44,010 bases of DNA from an uncultured Slackia sp. (lineage in GTDB: Bacteria; Actinomycetota; Coriobacteriia; Coriobacteriales; Eggerthellaceae), in assembly GCF_944321625.1 (NCBI RefSeq), contig NZ_CALUMA010000066.1, positions 1 to 44,010 on the forward strand, read 5' to 3'. Shown here piece after piece: positions 27,383-35,885 of the stretch. A program made the position numbers and the translations under genes. Each line of letters opens with the position of its first letter. Positions within the stretch are counted from its first letter, which is position 1. Below the pieces are notes generated by a model. The model saw only the letters and a list, made by a program, of their open reading frames with translations. It did no database searches and was not told where the DNA came from.

Positions 27383-27781
27383 GCTGTCCTCCTCACGTAG
27401 GTCCTTCTGTCGATTGTAGAGCAAAACGCCAAAAACTAGCCCGGTCTTCTGGATGCGGCTGCTAGAAAATGCGCTATGTGCACGATTACGGGCCTCAGCT
27501 GCTGAAAATGGCTTTAAATGTGTGCCGCCCTTATGCTGCAAGGGGGCTGGATTGCTGGATTCCTCTCGTCTGGCTCCCATAATGCCTGGTCGCAATTCGC
27601 AATCCCGTTCTCCTGCTGCATCGGTCGTTATTGAAGCCATACATTTAGCGACATTTTTAGCAGGCCGACCCTCCAAACGCACATATAAGGAATTCCTCAG
27701 CAGGATTGGCTCTCGTGGTTTTGTGCGGTAGCCGGCTAAATCGCGCTGGCGTTTGCTGCGGGCTTCGTTACCATATCGCGC
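27383..27781. other. 399-base gap, no gene recognised
   Basis: Between two divergent genes lies a stretch of moderate GC. A 92-codon open frame on the plus strand (27453-27731) lacks a ribosome site and resembles nothing I know; its composition is not protein-like. Promoters for both genes must be here. I see no repeat, hairpin or RNA gene that I can support. Confidence 0.5.
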
Positions 27782-28843
27782 ATGGAAAACACTGACTTCA
27801 CACCCTTCATCATCAACGTGACCAACCTCGAGACGGGCGCCGAGGTGCCGGTCGAAGTGCGCGACAAAGGCGCCGATCAATTTGCCGCGCGCCTCAAGAA
27901 GGTTGCCAAAGATCGCCGCAAGTGGGCGCGCAAGAACGACATCTCGTGTTACCGCATTTACGACGCCGACCTGCCCGATTACGCGCTTGCGATCGACCGC
28001 TACGACGGCGTGTGGAAAAGCGAGGGCGAAAGCTACCTGTGCATCGCCGAATACCAGGCGCCCAAGTCGGTGGACCCCGAACGCGCCCGTGTGCGTCTGG
28101 AGGACGCCGTGGCAATCGCATCGGCGGTGCTCGCGGTGCCGCGAGAGCGCGTGTTCCTTAAGACGCGTCGCCACGAACGCGGCGGCGGTCAGTATACTGA
28201 CCAGCAGAAAGACGCCTGCATCATGTACACGCAGGAGTCGGGCAACGTGTTTGAAATTGACCTGGGCAGCTACCTGGATACGGGCATCTTCCTCGACCAC
28301 CGCACCACGCGCGAGATGGTGGGGCAGATGGCGGAAGGCAAGCGCTTTCTGAACCTGTTTGCCTATACGGGCACCGCCACGGTGCACGCTGCGGTGGGCG
28401 GCGCGAAAAGCACGCTCACGGTGGATCTTTCGCAGACGTATCTGGGTTGGGCCGCGCGCAACATGGAGCTCAACGGCTGCGACGGCCCCGAGCATGGCTT
28501 CGTGCGTGCCGACGTGCTGCAGTGGATCGTGCGCGCGTGCCGCGAGAAGCCACGCTTCGACCTCATCTTTGTGGACCCGCCTACGTTCTCCAACTCCAAA
28601 GCCATGGGCAAGAATACTTGGAGCGTCCAGCGCGACCACGTGATGCTGCTCACTCACGTGGTGCAGCTTCTGGCGCCAGGCGGCGAGGCGGTGTTCAGCT
28701 GCAACCTGCGCAACTTCAAGCCCGACTATGAGGCGCTGGCTGCGGCTGGCGTGGCCATGGAGGACATTACCGCGCAGACCATTCCGTACGATTTCGCGCG
28801 CAATCCCAAGATTCACTGCTGCTTCAAGGTGCGTCGCGCGTAA
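27782..28843 (+). CDS. RlmK-like 23S rRNA (m7G) methyltransferase
   Basis: A 353-aa SAM-dependent methyltransferase equivalent to the C-terminal half of RlmKL. It opens with a RlmKL/RlmI-type RNA-binding part (RRKWARKNDISCYRIYDADLPDYALAIDRY, ~residues 45-75) and has the catalytic domain with motif I FLNLFAYTGTATVHAAVGGA, VDLSQTYLGWAARNMELNG, and motif IV FDLIFVDPPTFSNS. It would methylate a guanine of 23S rRNA, by analogy G2069. The N-terminal THUMP/RlmL half found in E. coli is absent here, as is common in bacteria with a split form. The ATG begins almost at the end of the preceding gap. Confidence 0.88.
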   Translation: MENTDFTPFIINVTNLETGAEVPVEVRDKGADQFAARLKKVAKDRRKWARKNDISCYRIYDADLPDYALAIDRYDGVWKSEGESYLCIAEYQAPKSVDPERARVRLEDAVAIASAVLAVPRERVFLKTRRHERGGGQYTDQQKDACIMYTQESGNVFEIDLGSYLDTGIFLDHRTTREMVGQMAEGKRFLNLFAYTGTATVHAAVGGAKSTLTVDLSQTYLGWAARNMELNGCDGPEHGFVRADVLQWIVRACREKPRFDLIFVDPPTFSNSKAMGKNTWSVQRDHVMLLTHVVQLLAPGGEAVFSCNLRNFKPDYEALAAAGVAMEDITAQTIPYDFARNPKIHCCFKVRRA

Positions 28844-29003
28844 GGGGCCATCTGCCGTGCGCGCCGGAGGCATCTACCGGGAACGGTGGCGCTTTCGTGT
28901 GCAGGGAGCGCCCGCTTTCCCATTCTTCTGTCACAGTGCAGCATCAATAGGCGCGCTTTTAACTTTCATTTGATATTGCGCGTGGCCAGCGCCCTCACCT
29001 GCG

Positions 29004-29056
29004 ACATTCGCCAAAACGTTGCAGCATTGGCGAATGTTGCGCAACTTTTTTCGTCT
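29004..29056. promoter_or_regulatory. Inverted repeat with following T-run before the GGDEF gene
   Basis: ACATTCGCCAA (29004-29014) is repeated in perfect inversion as TTGGCGAATGT (29027-29037), with a 12-base centre. It is followed by the palindrome GTTGCGCAAC and TTTTTT. It could be an operator for the GGDEF gene or a terminator for the rRNA methyltransferase gene 160 bases upstream; the T-run favours termination. Confidence 0.5.
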
Positions 29057-29120
29057 CATATTCGCTATGCTTGCACTCTAGCATGACGTCGCGTCGTTTT
29101 TGAGGAGGGGGTTGAGCGCC

Positions 29121-30065
29121 GTGAGCACCATTCGTCCGGCCTTCGAGGCCATACTTGACGCATATTTCGCCAAGCGCGATATTGCCACCTCGCTTGACGC
29201 GGCATGCGATGACGTGCGGGCGTTGGGCCCGTGGACGAGCGGGGCCGTGCGTGACAAAAGCGAGCTTGCACGCGTTCTGGCCGATGAGTTCGACGCGCAT
29301 CCAAAGGCGTTCGACTACACGATTATCGGCTACGTCGAATGGGAGCTTGCTCCGAGCGTCATGCAATGCGGTGCCTCTGTGGCGGTTGCCTACCCCGCTT
29401 CGTCGAATTCGGATTCGGTCGCTCCGCCGCTCTTGTTGCGCATGACGGCAACGATGCGCCAGATTGGTGATAGCTGGAAGCTCGCCTTGATTCACGCGTC
29501 CATTCCCGAAGAGCCCAAAGGCGCTGGCGAAGGTCCTTCGCTAGCCGACGTGCGCATGCATGCCATCGAGCAGCTGCGGCGCGAGGCGACCACCGATGCG
29601 CTTACGGGTATTCTGAACCGCCGTGAGACTACGCGTCTGATTGATGCGGCAGCGGGCGATGCCGAGGGCATGCTGCTTATCGTGGACGTGGACGATTTCA
29701 AGAACATCAACGATCGATTTGGGCATCAGGCGGGCGATGCCGCGCTCGTGGCGCTTGCGCATGGAATCAGGGAGCATGTGTGTGCCGATGACGTGGTGGG
29801 GCGCCTGGGCGGCGACGAGTTCGTGGTGTATTTCTCACGCCTGGTGAATCGTGATGTGGTGCGTACCAAGGTGAAGCTGTTCGGCGATGCGTTCGGGCAG
29901 GCTATGTTCGATATCGCGCCGGGTTTGGTCGTCACACTTTCGGTGGGCGTGGCGCAGCGTGTGGCGGGGGAGTCGTTCGACGACCTGTATCGCCGTGCCG
30001 ATGCCGCGCTGTACAAGGCCAAGCATTCCGGCAAAGCCACCATGTTCTTCGACGACGAGGCGTAG
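29121..30065 (+). CDS. SnoaL-like/GGDEF diguanylate cyclase
   Basis: About 314 aa from GTG 29121 (GAGGAGGGGG upstream; TTG 29112 is an alternative). The N-terminal ~140 residues look like a SnoaL/NTF2-type sensor fold (FDYTIIGYVEWELAPSV, LRMTATMRQIGDSWKLALIHAS). They are followed by a helical linker and a GGDEF domain with DALTGILNRR, DVDDFKNINDRFGHQAGD, the active-site GGDEF and SVGVA. The synthase motif is intact, so it should make cyclic di-GMP. The inhibitory RxxD site five residues before GGDEF is missing. No EAL phosphodiesterase is in the window. It is cytosolic with no membrane helix. Confidence 0.9.
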   Translation: MSTIRPAFEAILDAYFAKRDIATSLDAACDDVRALGPWTSGAVRDKSELARVLADEFDAHPKAFDYTIIGYVEWELAPSVMQCGASVAVAYPASSNSDSVAPPLLLRMTATMRQIGDSWKLALIHASIPEEPKGAGEGPSLADVRMHAIEQLRREATTDALTGILNRRETTRLIDAAAGDAEGMLLIVDVDDFKNINDRFGHQAGDAALVALAHGIREHVCADDVVGRLGGDEFVVYFSRLVNRDVVRTKVKLFGDAFGQAMFDIAPGLVVTLSVGVAQRVAGESFDDLYRRADAALYKAKHSGKATMFFDDEA

Positions 30066-30069
30066 GGTC

Positions 30070-30138
30070 GAAGGCGCAAAAACGAGGCGTTAGAGCGAAG
30101 GCGTGAAAAGCGAAGCGCAATGCCGAAGGTGCGGAAAA
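30070..30138 (+). repeat. Three imperfect 27-28-base tandem repeats
   Basis: GAAGGCGCAAAAA, GAAGGCGTGAAAA and GAAGGTGCGGAAAA begin at 30070, 30097 and 30125. The stretch lies between the GGDEF stop and the tRNA terminator and shows no coding potential; its origin is unclear. Confidence 0.4.
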
Positions 30139-30161
30139 TAAAAAACCCGGCGAGAGCCGGG
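30136..30161 (-). terminator. Terminator of the tRNA gene
   Basis: On the minus strand CCCGGC, loop TCTC, GCCGGG followed by TTTTTTATTTT; it lies 8 bases after the tRNA 3' end. Confidence 0.88.
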
Positions 30162-30168
30162 GAATTGT

Positions 30169-30245
<77 letters not shown>

Positions 30246-30478
30246 ATATATGCGAGCACTTCACAAGTGCAAGAAAGAATAATATCGTCGGGTCATGGCG
30301 AATGCAAGAACTATTTTCCAAACGCGTATAAGGACATGATTCCTTCACATTGCGCAATGCGCATGACGATGCGGTGCCTCATAGGCTACGTTCGAAGTCG
30401 AGGGCGTATCGCTTGCCGGCGCGAAATCACATAGCTCCTCTTGAGGGGTACAATTGCCATGAAAGGGCAGGGGGTCTG

Positions 30479-31006
30479 ATGACGAAGCGATCGAGAATAC
30501 GGTTGGCGAACGGCGTGGTGTCGGCAGGCATCGTCGTGTTCTTCATCATGCACGCCTCCATCGGAAGCATCGTCGGGCTGGTCCCGTTCCAAAGCGGTCT
30601 TGCATGGGCGGTATGGATAGGCGTCGCATGCGCGGCGATCCACGTGGCGCTCTGCGTTGCCACGAGCATTCAGCAGCTTACCGATACGGTTCGTCCTCCG
30701 AGTATCAATAAAAAACGCCACCTTGCGCTTAAGTGGGCTACAGGCGTGTTCTTGCTCGTATGCGCCGCCGTGCATGTTGTTGTGGTGCGAACCGCAGGAG
30801 CGGGCGACATGATTTCCTCGGTGACGGGCGTAATCGTCATCGTCGCTCTTGCGGTTGCCCTTGCGGCTCATATTTGCGTAGGGAGCAAGTCTTTGCTGAA
30901 AGATTTGAACGTCGATCGTTCCTTTCGGCCGGCGGTTCGCGGAGCGGCATGCACGTTCGCGGCGCTGTTCGTATTGGCGGCATTGGTCGGATTTGGATTG
31001 CGATAG
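30479..31006 (+). CDS. Four-helix membrane protein with intramembrane histidines
   Basis: A 175-aa integral membrane protein; ATG 30479 has GGGCAGGGGG upstream. Four to five hydrophobic helices each carry a His near their middle (FFIMHASIGS, CAAIHVALCV, CAAVHVVVV, ALAAHICVGSK). The loop KSLLKDLNVDRSFRPAVR after the last His resembles that of FrdC/SdhC-like or DUF4405-type heme b proteins, so bis-His heme binding is plausible. It is followed after 50 bases by moeA and may be co-transcribed. The function is not assigned; it could supply electrons across the membrane, but this is inference. Confidence 0.65.
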   Translation: MTKRSRIRLANGVVSAGIVVFFIMHASIGSIVGLVPFQSGLAWAVWIGVACAAIHVALCVATSIQQLTDTVRPPSINKKRHLALKWATGVFLLVCAAVHVVVVRTAGAGDMISSVTGVIVIVALAVALAAHICVGSKSLLKDLNVDRSFRPAVRGAACTFAALFVLAALVGFGLR

Positions 31007-31056
31007 TCTCGAGTCGGGTTTGGCGCTTGCGAGTCAAGCCAGGAATGGGGGTCAAC

Positions 31057-32343
31057 ATGCTCACGGTGGTGGAGTTGGAGGACGCTCGCTCCATGCCTTT
31101 GCAGCGTTTTGCCGATTATGCGGTGCGGCGCACGTGTGTCGTGTCGCTTGACGAGGCTTTGGGACGTGTAATAGCGTGCGATGTCGTTGCATCCGAGGGC
31201 GTGCCGCCGTTCGACCGCTCGACGATGGACGGCTTCGCCGTAGTGGCATCCGACACGTTCGGATGCTCCGAAGCCTTGCCCGCCATGCTGACCCTTGCGG
31301 GCGAAGTGGACATGGGCGTTGCTCCGACATGCACCTGTTTGCCCGGCACGTGCGTGCGCATACCTACGGGCGGCCAAATGCCCCAAGGCGCCAACGCTGT
31401 AGTGATGCTGGAGCGGTGCGAAGAGTATGGTGACGGCACGGTGGGCATCATGAAGGCGGTTGCGCCAGGCGACAACATGGTGTTTCGCTACGACGACGTC
31501 AAACCTGGTCAGCCCGTACTGTTTGCCGGCACTAAGCTCGACCCTCATCATGTAGGCTCGCTTGCGAGCATGGGCATCATGGAATGCAGCGTGTTCGATG
31601 CGGTGACAGTGGGCATCATATCGACGGGGGATGAAATCGTCGATGCGGCGTGCGAGCCTATCGGGGCGCAGATGCGCGATGTAAACGCACCGATGCTGGC
31701 CTCCGCCGTTCAGGCTTGCGGCGCACGGCCGATTCGGTACCCTATCGTGCCCGACGAATACGAGGCCTTGCTCCATGCGGTGCGCCGGGCGCTTGGGGAA
31801 TGCGATATGGTGCTTATTTCAGGTGGGTCATCTGCTGGCCAAAGGGATAATACGGCGCGCGTGCTGTCTGAATTGGGGAGCTTGCTCTACCATGGCGTGG
31901 CGGTTAAACCGGGCAAGCCCACAATGTGCGCCGACGTGCAGGGAAAGCCTGCATTCGGGTTGCCGGGGCACCCCGTGGCCGCGTATTTCATGTTTCTCGA
32001 GGCGGTGCGTCCGCTGCTTGCGCGTATGTGCGGGACGTCGGGCAGGCATGGGCGCCGCGTATGCGTGCGGCTTCGCGAAGGCATTCCCTCAAACCATGGG
32101 CGTTCCGAAATCGTCGCGGTGCGTTTGGAGGGCGAACCGGACGTCGTGCCTGCTCTTGAAAGCGAATCGGGCCACGCCGTGCTTTCGCAAGGCGATGCGT
32201 GCGGAAACGAGCCGAGTGCGATTCCCGTGCGGAGCAAGTCGGGGTTGATTTCGAGTCTTGCTTCAGCGGATGGGTATATTGTGGTGGGTCGCAACACCGA
32301 AGGAGTGCCTGCGGGCCAGGCCGTGGAAGTGCGGCTTTTCTAG
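31057..32343 (+). CDS. moeA: Molybdopterin molybdenum/tungsten transferase MoeA
   Basis: A 428-aa MoeA protein; ATG 31057 (ATG 31045 also in frame). Domain order is standard: SLDEALGRV then PPFDRSTMDGFAV (substrate loop), RIPTGGQMPQGANAVVMLE, VGIISTGDEIVD (catalytic Asp), VLISGGSSAGQRDN, FHGVAVKPGKP-type segment (YHGVAVKPGKPTM) and GLPGHPVAAYFMF. It inserts Mo or W into the adenylated pterin in the cytosol. It is one of two adjacent MoeA copies; in tungsten users two MoeA paralogues are thought to separate Mo from W insertion. It is 92 bases from the second copy and near tupABC and aor, so a tungsten role is likely. Confidence 0.92.
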   Translation: MLTVVELEDARSMPLQRFADYAVRRTCVVSLDEALGRVIACDVVASEGVPPFDRSTMDGFAVVASDTFGCSEALPAMLTLAGEVDMGVAPTCTCLPGTCVRIPTGGQMPQGANAVVMLERCEEYGDGTVGIMKAVAPGDNMVFRYDDVKPGQPVLFAGTKLDPHHVGSLASMGIMECSVFDAVTVGIISTGDEIVDAACEPIGAQMRDVNAPMLASAVQACGARPIRYPIVPDEYEALLHAVRRALGECDMVLISGGSSAGQRDNTARVLSELGSLLYHGVAVKPGKPTMCADVQGKPAFGLPGHPVAAYFMFLEAVRPLLARMCGTSGRHGRRVCVRLREGIPSNHGRSEIVAVRLEGEPDVVPALESESGHAVLSQGDACGNEPSAIPVRSKSGLISSLASADGYIVVGRNTEGVPAGQAVEVRLF

Positions 32344-32434
32344 CGATGTTGTTCCGGGCGCTTCTGCGGGCGCATTCGACGGCTCTTTTCCACGCGTCCG
32401 CTGCAAGTCGCGCTTTGTATTGGAGGTTGAATTC

Positions 32435-34387
32435 ATGGCTTTTGCGTATTTGAGCACGATTACGCTGGAAGAGGCGGTCGGCCGTTTGCGGCAGGCGCTC
32501 GACCATTGCGGCGGAGAGCCCCGCAAAGAGGCGGTTCCAGTGACGGAATCGCTTGGTCGCGTCACTGCCGAGCCGCTATATGCACGCATTTCGGCGCCTC
32601 ATTACCACGCTTGTGCAATGGACGGAATAGCCCTGCAAGCGTCCGTCACGTTCGGGGCCACGTCGACCACGCCTGTGACGGTGCAACCTGATGAGTACGT
32701 GGTTGTGGACACGGGCGACCCTCTGCCCAATGGGTGCGATGCGGTGGTGATGATCGAAGATGTCGTCTTCCCCGAAGGGTTCGATGCGAACGACCTTGGT
32801 GGGTGTCCGATAACGCTGTATGCGGCATCGGCGCCTTGGGGCAATGTGCGCCAGATCGGGGAAGACATCTGCGCCGGCGAAATGCTGCTTACTTCGGGCG
32901 TAGAGATAACCCCCGCAGCCATGGGCGCCATGCTGGCGGCGGGCATCGCCGAGGTGTCGGTTGCGGCGCGGCCCAGAATTGGAATCATCCCTACGGGGGA
33001 CGAGGTGGTTCCTCCGTGCTCGGATCCAAAACCGGGTGATGTGATGGAGTTCAATTCCACGATATTCTCGGGAATGGTGCGCTCGTGGGGCGGCGAGCCC
33101 GTAACGTATCCCATCACGCCCGACGACCCCGAAGCAGTACGTTGCGCGCTGCTCAAGGCTGTTGCGGAATGTGACGCCGTGCTGCTCAACGCGGGCTCGT
33201 CGGCGGGGCGTGACGACTATTCGGCGCACGTGGTGGCAGAAGCCGGCGAGCTTCTGTTCCACGGCGTGGCCATCAAACCCGGAAAGCCGGCCATGGCGGG
33301 CATGGTCGACGGCGTGCCCGTTATCGGAGTGCCGGGATATCCGGTAAGCGGCATCGTGGTGGTCGAATCGCTGCTCAAGCCTGTCATAGAGTGTCTTTTG
33401 GGCGCTGGCCTCGACGGTGGCGCGTCGGTGGAGGCGGTGCTGGCGCGTCCGTGCACGTCGTCCCTCAAGCATCATGAGTACGTGCGCGTGCGACTCGGCG
33501 CGGTCGAGGGCAAGTTCGTGGCAACGCCCCTTTCGCGCGGGGCGGGAGTGGTCACGTCATTCGTGAAAGCCGACGGCATTATGGAGATTCCTCAGAACAG
33601 TGAAGGGTTTGAAGCGGGGGAGAGGGCACGCGTGCGTCTGCTGCGCCCGCTTGCGCACATCGAGCGTTCGCTGGTGGTCATAGGTAGCCACGACCCTCTC
33701 GTCGACGAGGTCGCTCAAATCATGCATGCGAAGTGGCCGCAGCTGTCCGTGGCGTCCACCCATGTGGGGTCAATGGGTGCCATCGTTGCGGCGAAGCGTC
33801 ACGAGAACCATTGCGGCGGCATCCACTTGCTTGACGAGGCGACGGGCGAATACAACACCTCGTATCTTGAGCGCCATTTTCCTCAAGGCGGGGTGCGTCA
33901 GGTGGAATGCGTGTACCGTCAGCAGGGTCTGATGGTGGCGCCGGGCAATCCGCTGGGAATCGCGTCCCTTGCCGATATGGCTCGGAAGGGCATGCGCTAT
34001 GTGAATCGTCAGAAGGGCTCCGGCACGCGCATCCTGAGCGATTATCTCTGCAAGCGGGAGGGCGTGGATCCGGCTTTGATCTATGGCTACGACCACGAGG
34101 AATTCACCCATACCGCCGTGGCGGCGCTCGTAGAGTCGGGCTCGGCCGATGCGGGCATGGGCATCTATTCGGCGGCGAAGATTTATGGCCTGGGGTTCGT
34201 TCCCGTATGCGAAGAGCAGTACGACCTGCTCATTCCTGATTATGCGTGGGATACTCCCATGGTGCAGGCGCTTTTGGAGGTTCTCCAAGGCGAAGAGTTT
34301 CGCGCGCGAATCGAGGCCATGGGCGGGTATCGCGTGGAAAGCCCGGGAACGGTTCGCCGGCATTATGAGGCCCGTAGGCAGATCTAG
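32435..34387 (+). CDS. moeA: MoeA fused to a periplasmic-binding-protein-like domain
   Basis: A 650-aa protein; ATG 32435 has GGAGG. Residues 1-~400 form a full MoeA (HYHACAMDGIALQA-type loop, VDTGDPLPNGCDAVVMIED, IGIIPTGDEVVP, LLNAGSSAGRDDYS, GVAIKPGKP, IGVPGYPVSGIVVVE). Residues ~420-650 form a PBP/LysR-substrate-like domain (SLVVIGSHDPLVDEVA, HVGSMGAIVAAKRH, RQKGSGTRILSDYL, GSADAGMGIYSAAKIYGL). This fusion is known in several bacteria; the binding domain may hold the oxyanion or a metal-loading signal. It likely loads tungstate onto pterin for the nearby AOR. It converges on tupC. Confidence 0.9.
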   Translation: MAFAYLSTITLEEAVGRLRQALDHCGGEPRKEAVPVTESLGRVTAEPLYARISAPHYHACAMDGIALQASVTFGATSTTPVTVQPDEYVVVDTGDPLPNGCDAVVMIEDVVFPEGFDANDLGGCPITLYAASAPWGNVRQIGEDICAGEMLLTSGVEITPAAMGAMLAAGIAEVSVAARPRIGIIPTGDEVVPPCSDPKPGDVMEFNSTIFSGMVRSWGGEPVTYPITPDDPEAVRCALLKAVAECDAVLLNAGSSAGRDDYSAHVVAEAGELLFHGVAIKPGKPAMAGMVDGVPVIGVPGYPVSGIVVVESLLKPVIECLLGAGLDGGASVEAVLARPCTSSLKHHEYVRVRLGAVEGKFVATPLSRGAGVVTSFVKADGIMEIPQNSEGFEAGERARVRLLRPLAHIERSLVVIGSHDPLVDEVAQIMHAKWPQLSVASTHVGSMGAIVAAKRHENHCGGIHLLDEATGEYNTSYLERHFPQGGVRQVECVYRQQGLMVAPGNPLGIASLADMARKGMRYVNRQKGSGTRILSDYLCKREGVDPALIYGYDHEEFTHTAVAALVESGSADAGMGIYSAAKIYGLGFVPVCEEQYDLLIPDYAWDTPMVQALLEVLQGEEFRARIEAMGGYRVESPGTVRRHYEARRQI

Positions 34388-34511
34388 GTGCGTGCGGTTG
34401 GGTGGCGCAAACGAAGTTCCTCGGGTGAACGATGCGGCTTGTGTTGGGGGTGGAGAGCGGGCGCGTGCAGGTTGAAGCGGCCTAGGCTGCTGCTCGTTTG
34501 GCGCCCGGCAG

Positions 34512-35177
34512 CTACGAGCCCAATATTGCGAGGAACTCTGACAGCTCGGGCGTTTGCGGGTGCGAGAGGATGTCGGCGGCGGGGCCTTCTTCCACGATGC
34601 GCCCGCCATCCATGAAGATGGCGTGGTCAGCGAGGCGGCGGGCCTGGCTCACAGAGTGCGTCACCACCACGATGCCGACGTTTTCCTCGGTGCAGTAATC
34701 ACGCATCAGGCGTTCGGCGGCAAGCGTCGAGGGGATGTCGAGGGCGGCGGTGGGCTCGTCCAGCACCAAGTGTGTCCACGTTCCCGCCAGCACGCGGGCG
34801 AGCGCCATGCGTGCAGTTTCGCCGCCCGAGAGCTTCTTGGCCTGCTCGCGCTCAAGGTGCGACAGCCCTAACTCTTTGATGAGCCCTCGGCAGCGATCGT
34901 CGAACCGGCGCTCTTTCGCCCCAAGTGCTACATTGCGGGCAAGCGTTCCGTAGAATGCGTAGCTGCGCTGCGGCATATAGCCGACGCTTTCGCCGTCGCC
35001 TAGAATCCTGCCGCCTTCATCGGGCCTGAGCGTTCCGGCGAGCACACGCGCAAGCGTGGTCTTGCCGCATCCGTTCACGCCCATCACGGCGCAAATCGTG
35101 CCGCGAGGGAATTCGATGCCCGCTACGTCGAGCGCCGTTTTCGCGCCGTATCGTTTGATCGCTTTTTCTATTCTCAT
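34512..35177 (-). CDS. tupC: Tungstate ABC transporter ATPase
   Basis: A 221-aa ABC ATPase; ATG 35177 overlaps the tupB stop (ATGA), so the longer open frame is a shadow. Walker A GVNGCGKTT (residues ~32-40), Q-loop MPQRSYAFYG, signature LSGGETARMALARVLAG, Walker B HLVLDEPTAALD and switch HSVSQARRLADHAIFMDGG. It powers import by TupB, with TupA as the binding protein. Operon order tupA-tupB-tupC is as in known tungstate importers; no oxyanion-sensing C-terminal domain is attached, which also fits TupC. Confidence 0.88.
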   Translation of the reverse strand: MRIEKAIKRYGAKTALDVAGIEFPRGTICAVMGVNGCGKTTLARVLAGTLRPDEGGRILGDGESVGYMPQRSYAFYGTLARNVALGAKERRFDDRCRGLIKELGLSHLEREQAKKLSGGETARMALARVLAGTWTHLVLDEPTAALDIPSTLAAERLMRDYCTEENVGIVVVTHSVSQARRLADHAIFMDGGRIVEEGPAADILSHPQTPELSEFLAILGS

Positions 35178-35860
35178 CGCGCCACGTTCCTTTGCACGAT
35201 GCTCACGACGACGTTGAGCGTGAGGAACATTAACAGCAAGATGATGCCCAGCGCTATTCCCAAGGTAAAGTCGCCGCGGTTCGTGTACATCATGATTGCC
35301 GTAGTCATGACGTTGGTCTTGTAGGCGATGGCGCCGCCTACCATGGACACGGCGCCCACTTCGGCGATGGCGCGGCCGAACGCGATGAGGTAGACCGTGA
35401 ACACCTGATAGCGGCACTCGCCCAAAAGCAGCAGCGCCGTGCGGACGCGTGAAAGTCCGATGCCTCGGGCGGTTTCGCGCACGTCATCCACCAAGCCCCG
35501 TACATATGACTCCATGTTGCCTGCCACGATGGGCGTGATGAGAAGCACCTGCGCCACCACCATGCCTTCGACGGTGTAGAGCAGCTGGAGCCAGCGAAGC
35601 GGTCCGACGCCGCAGAACATGAGATAACACAACAAACCGCACACCACGGGCGGGACGCCCATGAGCGTGCGGTTCACGATGACGAGCGCCGAAGCGATCT
35701 TCGAGCGCCCCATGGCGAGGGCCGTGCCAAGTGGCATGCCTATGGCGAGCGCGATGAGAGAGCTGGCGATGCTCATGCGCAGCGTCACCAGGACGATATT
35801 CGTCAGCATCTCGTCGCCCGAGGCAAGAAGCGCGATGGCCTCTTCGAATGCGGTCAGCAC
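35174..35860 (-). CDS. tupB: Tungstate ABC transporter permease
   Basis: A 228-aa permease with ~5-6 membrane helices; the start is GTG 35860, 25 bases after the tupA stop. It carries the TupB/CysT-type pattern ALAIGMPLGTALAMGR, RTLMGVPPVVCGLLCYLMF and the cytosolic EAA-like loop ARGIGLSRVRTALLLLGECRYQVF with FGRAIAEVGAVSMVGG. The GVPPVV motif is characteristic of TupB-type permeases. It forms the membrane channel of the tungstate importer in the cytoplasmic membrane. Confidence 0.88.
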   Translation of the reverse strand: MLTAFEEAIALLASGDEMLTNIVLVTLRMSIASSLIALAIGMPLGTALAMGRSKIASALVIVNRTLMGVPPVVCGLLCYLMFCGVGPLRWLQLLYTVEGMVVAQVLLITPIVAGNMESYVRGLVDDVRETARGIGLSRVRTALLLLGECRYQVFTVYLIAFGRAIAEVGAVSMVGGAIAYKTNVMTTAIMMYTNRGDFTLGIALGIILLLMFLTLNVVVSIVQRNVAR

Positions 35861-35885
35861 GTGCCCTCAACCCTATTCTGCGGTG

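Noticed and set aside
27383..28873. A 781-aa minus-strand frame that would extend the PARG-like gene to the right
   Set aside because: Its extension runs antisense through the methyltransferase gene and has no family match; GAGGAGG sets the true start at 27382.
30070..30138. Tandem repeats as a possible CRISPR array
   Set aside because: Only three imperfect units with no true spacers between them and no cas genes.
35174..35417. An 80-residue N-terminal extension of TupC
   Set aside because: It overlaps tupB in another frame; ATG 35177 gives the usual start and the usual ATGA overlap.
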